The position numbers and the translations under genes are program-made. Under the pieces are notes generated by a model. That model saw nothing but the letters and a program-made list of their open reading frames with translations. It made no database searches and was not told the DNA's origin. From Ruminococcaceae bacterium UBA1320 (lineage in GTDB: Bacteria > Bacillota > Clostridia > Oscillospirales > Ethanoligenentaceae), in the NCBI GenBank assembly GCA_002306975.1, contig DBTI01000053.1, positions 1 to 10,807 of the forward strand: a DNA stretch of 10,807 nucleotides, given 5' to 3'. Shown here piece after piece: positions 6,444 to 10,807 of this stretch; position 1 is the stretch's first letter; each line of letters begins with the position of its first letter.

Positions 6444-7496
6444 ATGAAGAAAATAATATTGAGCAGTGTTTTGGCTGTCGCCTTAACCGCTTGTTCATTT
6501 GCCGGCGGTTTTAGCGTTTCCGCTGCAAGCACCGGGATGAGCCCTGTCGACACAAATTCAAATTTGCGTGTCGCCGATATTAGCCATTGGAATAACGTTA
6601 ATAATTGGGATACAGCCGCTTCAAACCTTGATGCTATATATATAAAAGCCACTGGTGGCATGACAATTACTGACGCAAATTTTATTAATAATGCGGAATC
6701 ATCTGAAAGTGTCCATCTTAAATATGGATTCTACCACTATTTATATCCATATGCTGATATCACTGTAGATAAGCAACAAGCAGATAGATTTTACGACTCC
6801 ATTAAAGATTACAATTATGAGTGTATTCCCGTTCTAGATATTGAAGAGACTAACGAAGCTGATAACATGTCACCTCTTAGCAAAGCTCAAATTACTAATG
6901 CAGTTAAAGCGTTTATTGATGAGTTTAAAAGTATAAGCGGACAGGATATAATGATTTATTCATCTACTAATTTTATAAACAGTTATCTTGATTCATCTTT
7001 ATCTACATATAAGCTATGGATTTCCTACCCTGACGGCGCTTCGCCCAAAGATACAAATGTATGGCATCAGTGGACGATGTGGCAATATGCAGGTGATGGC
7101 GTAGGATTTCCTAAAGGCAGTGTTGCCGGTGTTGATGGAGTTGTCGACCTTAACCGTGCTTCAAACGGCATATTTTTAACTAACAGCGGAAGTGGTTCAG
7201 GCACAGGAAGCGGTGACGCTTACTCCCTTGTCGTCGATAAGAATTATACGGCCGGAAGCAAAAGCTTTTCTGCCACAGCCTCCCTTGACGGCGGAAGCAT
7301 GATGATGGTTACCACATTAAGCACAGGAGAACAGGTGTTTAGTTATCAACCGTTAACCGCCGCCCCGCAAACCTTTACCATCAGTGTTAATGATAAGGCT
7401 GTCAGCACTGCAGTTTATCTTGTAAAAGGCCCCTTCACAACGGGAAGCGGCGTGCCCGTAACCTATGGTCTGACGCAATATGTAAAAGCAAATTAA
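6444..7496 (+). CDS. Secreted GH25 muramidase (lysozyme) with an unknown C-terminal domain
   Basis: Predicted to cut the MurNAc-beta-1,4-GlcNAc bond of peptidoglycan outside the cell. Residues 1-28 are a signal sequence; it contains a possible lipobox LTAC (Cys17) and also a type I site SVSA-AS (27/28), so lipoprotein or freely secreted form is undecided. The GH25 domain spans about 41-245: RVADISHW with Asp45, AIYIKATGG, YGFYHYLYP, the catalytic pair PVLDIEE (Asp132, Glu134), IYSSTNF, MWQYAGDG and GVVDLNRAS. A Ser/Gly linker (248-257) leads to about 93 Thr/Ser-rich, beta-type residues that I do not recognise. The ATG at 6444 has GGAGG 6 nt upstream and starts the signal peptide; a start at 6420 would add a poor N-terminus. 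The middle of the gene looks more AT-rich than its neighbours. A spore- or growth-related cell-wall role is not shown. Confidence 0.92.
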   Translation: MKKIILSSVLAVALTACSFAGGFSVSAASTGMSPVDTNSNLRVADISHWNNVNNWDTAASNLDAIYIKATGGMTITDANFINNAESSESVHLKYGFYHYLYPYADITVDKQQADRFYDSIKDYNYECIPVLDIEETNEADNMSPLSKAQITNAVKAFIDEFKSISGQDIMIYSSTNFINSYLDSSLSTYKLWISYPDGASPKDTNVWHQWTMWQYAGDGVGFPKGSVAGVDGVVDLNRASNGIFLTNSGSGSGTGSGDAYSLVVDKNYTAGSKSFSATASLDGGSMMMVTTLSTGEQVFSYQPLTAAPQTFTISVNDKAVSTAVYLVKGPFTTGSGVPVTYGLTQYVKAN

Positions 7497-7517
7497 AATT
7501 CTATAATGACGATATGT

Positions 7518-7562
7518 AAAAAGCCTCTGCCAATTGTTCATTCAATTGGCAAAGGCTTTTTT
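7518..7562. terminator. Bidirectional terminator between GH25 and TetR-family genes
   Basis: A stem of about 18 bp with one mismatch pairs AAAAAGCCTCTGCCAATTG (7518-7536) with CAATTGGCAAAGGCTTTTT (7543-7561) around a TTCATT loop. T runs occur in both directions. It serves the convergent genes on either side and overlaps the TetR-family stop codon. Confidence 0.92.
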
Positions 7563-8169
7563 ATATTCTTTGATATAAGTCGCGAAAAACAATGTTATTC
7601 CAGGAATCAAACAACTCTATGGCATGTTCACTGTTTTTGCAGTTCCTCAAAATAAGGCACACGCCGTCAATAAAAGAAGAAGACATAATATCAAGAATAA
7701 AATCGTCTTTCAACTCTTTACCATGCTTTTTTAGCTCCGCATGATAAATATCGTGCAATACGCCTGACAAAATATTTTTGAGTTTTTCTTTGCTGTTTGC
7801 ATATTTTGTACCCTGGCTTTTATCGAGAATAATAAGCGTTTCGGTGCTGTATCTGGTGAATATCTCCAGGATGTGCGAAGAAATAGATTTAACTACCTTA
7901 AAGCAGTCACTTCCGACAAGCGTTTCGGAGTTGTCTTCCATTTCTTTTTTAAACTGAAGCATCAGCCTGTCTATCATGCCATATGCAGGTTCAACGATAC
8001 AATTAAAAAGGTCTTCTTTGTTTTTAAAGTATCTGTAAATATTGCCGCTGACGATTCCCGCGTTTGCCGCAATCTCACGCATTGAGGATCCCTCATAGCC
8101 ATTTTCGCGAAATTCCGCAAGCGCCGATTGCATTATTTTATTCTTAATGTCATCTTTTAAATACTGCAT
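7561..8169 (-). CDS. TetR/AcrR-family transcriptional regulator
   Basis: A 202-residue repressor-type protein. The N-terminal helix-turn-helix domain is clear: IMQSALAEFRENGYEGSSMR, then EIAANAGIVSGNIYRYFKNK and EDLF (about 13-56), matching the TetR_N pattern including the recognition helix with YRYF. The remaining about 145 residues are helical and form the variable ligand and dimer domain; no ligand can be inferred. The ATG at 8169 follows AAGGA at good spacing. The gene has its own sigma-A promoter (8199-8227) and lies 82 bp downstream of spoIIR on the same strand, so read-through is possible. A palindrome beside its promoter suggests autorepression. No efflux pump or other usual target lies next to it; the convergent GH25 gene is the other neighbour. 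Confidence 0.94.
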   Translation of the reverse strand: MQYLKDDIKNKIMQSALAEFRENGYEGSSMREIAANAGIVSGNIYRYFKNKEDLFNCIVEPAYGMIDRLMLQFKKEMEDNSETLVGSDCFKVVKSISSHILEIFTRYSTETLIILDKSQGTKYANSKEKLKNILSGVLHDIYHAELKKHGKELKDDFILDIMSSSFIDGVCLILRNCKNSEHAIELFDSWNNIVFRDLYQRI

Positions 8170-8198
8170 GAATAATCCTTACGTTGTTTTTTAACATT

Positions 8199-8227
8199 AT
8201 TATACACTACTTAAAGAATTGGCTCAA
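8199..8227 (-). promoter_or_regulatory. Sigma-A promoter of the TetR-family gene
   Basis: On the minus strand TTGAGC (8222-8227) and a perfect TATAAT (8199-8204) are 17 bp apart. The predicted start is near 8192, about 23 nt before the ATG. Confidence 0.7.
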
Positions 8228-8229
8228 TA

Positions 8230-8250
8230 TATAAATTCTACCAATTTATA
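8230..8250. promoter_or_regulatory. Candidate TetR-family operator palindrome
   Basis: Perfect inverted repeat TATAAATT (8230-8237) and AATTTATA (8243-8250) with a 5-bp CTACC centre, just upstream of the TetR-family -35 box. A second overlapping pair, AATTGG (8217-8222) and CCAATT (8241-8246), spans the -35 region. It also lies right after the spoIIR stop codon, so a weak AT-only spoIIR terminator is the alternative. Confidence 0.4.
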
Positions 8251-8251
8251 C

Positions 8252-8893
8252 TCAGAAAAAACTTATGCCGTGAGATTTTAAAAAATCTTTAAACTGCTCG
8301 CAAAGTTCAACCGATTTAAATTTTATAACAACGCCATTTTTGCCTGTTCCGTTGACAATATTAACCTCGTTAGGGGTTAGCACATCGCCAAGCTTAGTTG
8401 GTTTTTCAGCGGCTGGCAGGCACAAAGACGGATAGAGAACGCACCACCAGTTATGGCCCTTTGCCGCGCCTATTGTAATCCGCACCGCATCATAATCACC
8501 GGCGGGTAGTGTTACATTTCCATACGTGCGTGTTGAAAAATACATATGCACAAGGTTTGCACCGACTTTATAAGAATAACCTTCTCTGTTCACCTCAGCC
8601 TGTGCGACTTTTACTATTTCCGGCAATTTTTCACACACATCTTCCTCTGCCTGCTGTTTTGACTGCGCCGATTTAAAAAGCTCCGCAGACTGCTCGAGAA
8701 TTTTGTCACGCACATTTAACTTGAGCTGCTGATCCACTGCACTGTCGGAATTTGCAAGAATATGCAGGCGCAGAACCCTGCCTCTTATATCATCACATTG
8801 TGTGGAAAAACCGGAAAAGCCGGAGAGCATTGTCGCTGATACTGTTATTAACAATCCAAAGAGTATTGCTTTTTCAATTTTAAGTAATTTCAT
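8252..8893 (-). CDS. spoIIR: Stage II sporulation protein R (SpoIIR)
   Basis: A forespore signal protein exported to the intermembrane space, where in Bacillus it triggers SpoIIGA to process pro-sigma-E in the mother cell. At 213 residues it is close to the usual size. Seen: an N-terminal hydrophobic export segment (KAILFGLLITVSATMLSGFS, about 8-27), the family block RGRVLRLHILANSDSAVDQQ followed by LKLNVRDKIL (about 37-66), and the second hallmark NVTLPAGDYDAVRITIGAA, then GHNWWCVLYPSLCLP (about 126-160). The ATG at 8893 follows AGGAG with a somewhat long spacing of about 10 nt. A sigma-F-like promoter lies just upstream, matching the known forespore expression of the family. Neighbourhood with ispE is, from memory, common in clostridia. 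Identification is firm. Confidence 0.95.
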   Translation of the reverse strand: MKLLKIEKAILFGLLITVSATMLSGFSGFSTQCDDIRGRVLRLHILANSDSAVDQQLKLNVRDKILEQSAELFKSAQSKQQAEEDVCEKLPEIVKVAQAEVNREGYSYKVGANLVHMYFSTRTYGNVTLPAGDYDAVRITIGAAKGHNWWCVLYPSLCLPAAEKPTKLGDVLTPNEVNIVNGTGKNGVVIKFKSVELCEQFKDFLKSHGISFF

Positions 8894-8935
8894 CAGTCCG
8901 TATCTCCTGTCAATGTATCTTTTCGTTACAAAGGG

Positions 8936-8964
8936 AGTGTTGACAGGAAAATATGGGTATATAC
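8936..8964 (-). promoter_or_regulatory. Candidate sigma-F promoter of spoIIR
   Basis: On the minus strand GTATA (8960-8964) is followed after 15 bp by GTCAACACT (8936-8944). This fits the published sigma-F pattern (GYATA, about 16 bp, GGnnAnAHTR) except at the second G and the final R. Predicted leader is about 36 nt. Calling sigma-F rather than sigma-G rests on gene identity. Confidence 0.5.
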
Positions 8965-8996
8965 AATTTTATTTTTTGTTTCTGAATTAAATCAAC

Positions 8997-9073
8997 ATTC
9001 TTCTAATAGCAAACCCACGCCGTGATGACAACTACTCATATATTTGTTTTAAAGTATATTCTTCTAATAACAA
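8997..9073 (+). repeat. 16-bp imperfect direct repeat
   Basis: ATTCTTCTAATAGCAA (8997-9012) recurs as ATTCTTCTAATAACAA (9058-9073), one mismatch, 61 bp apart, in the gap between spoIIR and ispE. The second copy is followed by a small hairpin ATGCC/GGCAT. No function recognised. Confidence 0.5.
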
Positions 9074-9130
9074 CTATGCCAGTCGCGGCATGAATGTCAA
9101 AGAGGTTATGAGGAATTTTATTCTGAACCG

Positions 9131-9160
9131 TAAAATAAAAAAAGGCGACCAACGGTCGCC
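9131..9160 (-). terminator. Intrinsic terminator after ispE
   Basis: Perfect 7-bp stem GGCGACC (9144-9150) and GGTCGCC (9154-9160) with a 3-nt loop. On the minus strand it is followed by TTTTTTTATTTTA, so it ends the DUF362-ispE transcript. Confidence 0.88.
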
Positions 9161-9182
9161 CATAAAAAGCAAAAGAAAATAT

Positions 9183-10028
9183 TTATATTATTTTGCACCC
9201 GATTGGTGCGGCTGCGCACAAATGCGCAGCCGCACCAATCGCCCTCTCGCATTCCTCTGCCTTCTCCCTGTTATTAAAAATGCCAAACACAGAGGGGCCG
9301 CTCCCGCTCAGCGACGCACCAAGCGCCCCGCAGTCAAGCATTATCCGCTTGAGTGCTTCACTTTGCGGCACAAGCTCCTCAAAGGCGTTGCATAACCTCG
9401 CTGCGACAGCATCTGGGTTTGCAGATAAAAGCGCCGCATTCATTGCCTGCGTATCCGGCCTTTTTTTGGCTCCGTATTTGTCAAACCGGGCGTATAGGCT
9501 GCCGGTTGAGCTTTTTTCTCCGAGCTTTGCTACAACTATATCGCAATCGGGCATTGGCGGCGCGGGGACGAGAATTTCACCGATTCCCCTTGCAAGCATC
9601 GTGCCGCCTTTTATACAGAACGGTACGTCAGCGCCCGCGCGAAGGCTGATTTCACACAGCTTTTCGGGCGAAAACGCTGTGCCGTAAAGCGCGTTGAGCC
9701 CCACAATAACCGCGGCTGCGTCCGCGCTTCCTCCGCCAAGACCGGCGGCTACGGGGATACGCTTTTCTATCTGAATCTTCGCGCCGCCTTTTATCCCCGC
9801 CGCATTAAAAAAAAGCTCCGCCGCACGATAGGCGAGGTTTTCCCCGCCGCAAAGCCGTGTGTCGGAGCAAGCGACGGCGATACCCTCGCCGCGCTCTATT
9901 TTTACCGTGTCATGCAGATTTATAGACTGCATGATTGATTCAATTTCATGATAACCATCGGCGCGTCTGCCTGTTATATCGAGCGTCAGGTTGATTTTTG
10001 CATTTGCTTTTAAAACGATGCTTTCTAT
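9183..10028 (-). CDS. ispE: 4-diphosphocytidyl-2-C-methyl-D-erythritol kinase (IspE), start unclear
   Basis: A cytoplasmic GHMP kinase that phosphorylates CDP-methylerythritol in the MEP isoprenoid pathway. Counting the ATA at 10028 as residue 1, the N-terminus ANAKINLTLD (8-17) with catalytic Lys11, GRRADGYHEIESIMQSI (20-36), the glycine-rich PVAAGLGGGSADA (92-104), AGADVPFC with catalytic Asp134, and GASLSGSGPSVFGIF near the end are all present. Length is about 281 residues, as expected. No ATG, GTG or TTG occurs in this frame before Met33 (9932), and starting there would remove Lys11. An ATG at 10039 leads into this frame only by a -1 shift at 10028-10034. A stop codon, TAG, lies upstream at 10043-10045 and ends the DUF362 gene. 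Possible explanations are an ATA start, programmed frameshifting, or a lost base. The 3' end holds a perfect 18-bp hairpin. Confidence 0.9.
   Translation of the reverse strand: MESIVLKANAKINLTLDITGRRADGYHEIESIMQSINLHDTVKIERGEGIAVACSDTRLCGGENLAYRAAELFFNAAGIKGGAKIQIEKRIPVAAGLGGGSADAAAVIVGLNALYGTAFSPEKLCEISLRAGADVPFCIKGGTMLARGIGEILVPAPPMPDCDIVVAKLGEKSSTGSLYARFDKYGAKKRPDTQAMNAALLSANPDAVAARLCNAFEELVPQSEALKRIMLDCGALGASLSGSGPSVFGIFNNREKAEECERAIGAAAHLCAAAPIGCKII
9201..9240. repeat. Perfect 18-bp inverted repeat inside the ispE 3' end
   Basis: GATTGGTGCGGCTGCGCA (9201-9218) pairs with TGCGCAGCCGCACCAATC (9223-9240) around a CAAA loop. It is coding sequence for AIGAAAHLCAAAPIG near the IspE C-terminus and ends 15 nt before the stop codon. 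No T run follows, so it is not a classical terminator. Confidence 0.9.
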
Positions 10029-10039
10029 TTTAAATCCAT
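10025..10039 (-). other. Slippery heptamer with stop codon at the ispE start
   Basis: Minus strand: ATG (10039-10037) GAT TTA AAA TAG (10027-10025). T TTA AAA (10034-10028) has the X XXY YYZ form of canonical -1 frameshift sites in the correct phase, directly before the stop. Slipping by -1 makes the next codon ATA (10028-10026), which is the IspE frame, giving MDLK followed by IESIVLKANAKINL. The tract has four A; a fifth A would also restore a normal in-frame ATG start. Confidence 0.55.
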
Positions 10040-10042
10040 CCC

Positions 10043-10807
10043 CTACATTCTAAAAAGCCAGTTGCGTTTGATTTTTATTGAGCGTTTGGGGCACATTTCG
10101 TGACAGCAATAACAACGTATGCATTTTGAATAATCTATTTCCGCTATCCGGTTTTTTATAACAATCGTATGCTGCGGGCAGCTTTCGGCGCATTTCCCGC
10201 AGCCGATACAGGTCTTTTTAATAATGGCCGGACGCGGTGTAGCCAGCTTTTCAATTGGTTTTTTTAAAAAAGCAGGCAGGTGCAGATTCTCGGTAAAATC
10301 AATTGAAAATGAATCCGGCACTTTAAATTTTTTTGGCTTTTCGTTCGCTCCGTCACCGATCACCTCTACCTGTGAAACATCAGCAGGGCAAAGACCGCGG
10401 CTGACTGCTTCGGCAAGCGTTGGAATCTTGTCACTTGTGTAGCCGATGTATGAGCAGGCAACAAGGTCGAGTGAATGCGGGTTTGTGCCCGCAAACAAAA
10501 GCCCGAGTTCTTTTGGCGTTCCGCCGGTCGGCCCGTTGCCCTCCATCCCGACGATGCCGTCAATGAATGAGATCGCCGGCTTTATTGTTTCACACAAATC
10601 AACTATCATTGAGGCAAAATCAGGTTTTTCCGGAAAACGGTAGTGAAATTCCGGCTTTGCAAGACCCGGAATCGAACCGAAAAGGTTTTTCACCGCTCCC
10701 GAATAGACCATTTGTCCGTGCGTCTTCAGCTTTGCCGCGGAAATAACAACATCCGCGTGTAACATCGGGCTGATTATATTAAATGCGCTCACCCTGCGCA
10801 CTCCGTT
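10043..10807 (-). CDS. DUF362-domain protein with C-terminal 2[4Fe-4S] ferredoxin domain (N-terminus cut by window edge)
   Basis: The visible 254 residues are the larger, C-terminal part; the reading frame is still open at the right edge, so the GTG at 10801 is probably internal and roughly 100 or more residues are missing. Seen: the DUF362 core ADVVISAAKLKTHGQMVYSG, then AVKNLFGSIPGLAKPEFHYR, ISFIDGIVGMEGNGPTGG and NPHSLDLVACSYIGY. It is followed by a ferredoxin-like tail with two cluster motifs, CIGCGKCAESCP and CIRCYCCHEMCP, each CxxCxxCxxxCP. This indicates a cytoplasmic iron-sulfur protein carrying two 4Fe-4S clusters; the reaction of the DUF362 family is not established. Its stop codon TAG (10043-10045) lies 3 nt before the ATG at 10039, so translation may be coupled to ispE. 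Confidence 0.92.
   Translation of the reverse strand, partial: NGVRRVSAFNIISPMLHADVVISAAKLKTHGQMVYSGAVKNLFGSIPGLAKPEFHYRFPEKPDFASMIVDLCETIKPAISFIDGIVGMEGNGPTGGTPKELGLLFAGTNPHSLDLVACSYIGYTSDKIPTLAEAVSRGLCPADVSQVEVIGDGANEKPKKFKVPDSFSIDFTENLHLPAFLKKPIEKLATPRPAIIKKTCIGCGKCAESCPQHTIVIKNRIAEIDYSKCIRCYCCHEMCPKRSIKIKRNWLFRM

Noticed and set aside
9090..9395. Plus-strand small ORF starting MNVKEVMRNF
   Set aside because: It runs through the ispE terminator hairpin and then antisense through ispE; no good ribosome site, and the composition is that of a shadow frame.
9193..9687. 164-codon plus-strand frame
   Set aside because: Complete overlap with ispE on the other strand, whose kinase motifs are unmistakable.
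1..10807. CRISPR array, tRNA or rRNA gene, insertion sequence, prophage module, toxin-antitoxin or defence system
   Set aside because: No regularly spaced repeats, RNA-gene signatures, transposase motifs or recognisable defence genes were seen on either strand.

Overview
The window looks like chromosome of an endospore-forming member of the Firmicutes, most likely Clostridia. Reasons: an alpha/beta-type small acid-soluble spore protein, SpoIIR, purine-rich GGAGG-type ribosome binding sites, compact hairpin-plus-T-run terminators, and ispE of the MEP isoprenoid pathway. The affiliation to an Oscillospirales-like lineage is only an impression. No rRNA, tRNA, IS element, phage module or CRISPR array was found.

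Layout. (1) 1-2657, minus strand: a polysaccharide operon of a family-2 glycosyltransferase, rmlA (dTDP-glucose synthesis) and a rhamnosyltransferase-like enzyme cut by the left edge. A good sigma-A promoter (2940-2968) reads into it through an unusually long, hairpin-rich leader. (2) 3016-4080, plus strand: a divergent second family-2 glycosyltransferase, ending in a bidirectional terminator shared with the SASP gene. (3) 4133-5089, minus: the SASP gene and an unrecognised protein that resembles a Mur ligase with an eroded P-loop. (4) 5090-5546: an AT-rich gap with no gene. (5) 5547-7496, plus: an AraC-family regulator and a secreted GH25 muramidase with its own promoter. (6) 7561-8893, minus: a TetR-family regulator with its own promoter and a candidate operator, and spoIIR with a sigma-F-like promoter. 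(7) 9183-10807, minus: a DUF362/ferredoxin protein (cut by the right edge) running directly into ispE.

The genes do not form one new system. They are a surface-glycan locus, sporulation genes, a cell-wall hydrolase with nearby regulators, and housekeeping isoprenoid synthesis. The most unusual point is the start of ispE. The conserved N-terminus is present but has no ATG, GTG or TTG in its own frame. The only ATG nearby is in another frame and leads after four codons through T TTA AAA, a canonical -1 slippery heptamer, into TAG. Slipping there restores the IspE frame exactly. A one-base deletion, a sequencing error or an ATA start are the simpler alternatives. Other points of interest are a perfect 18-bp inverted repeat inside the last codons of ispE, the Mur-ligase-like protein without a P-loop lysine, and the structured leader of the glycan operon.
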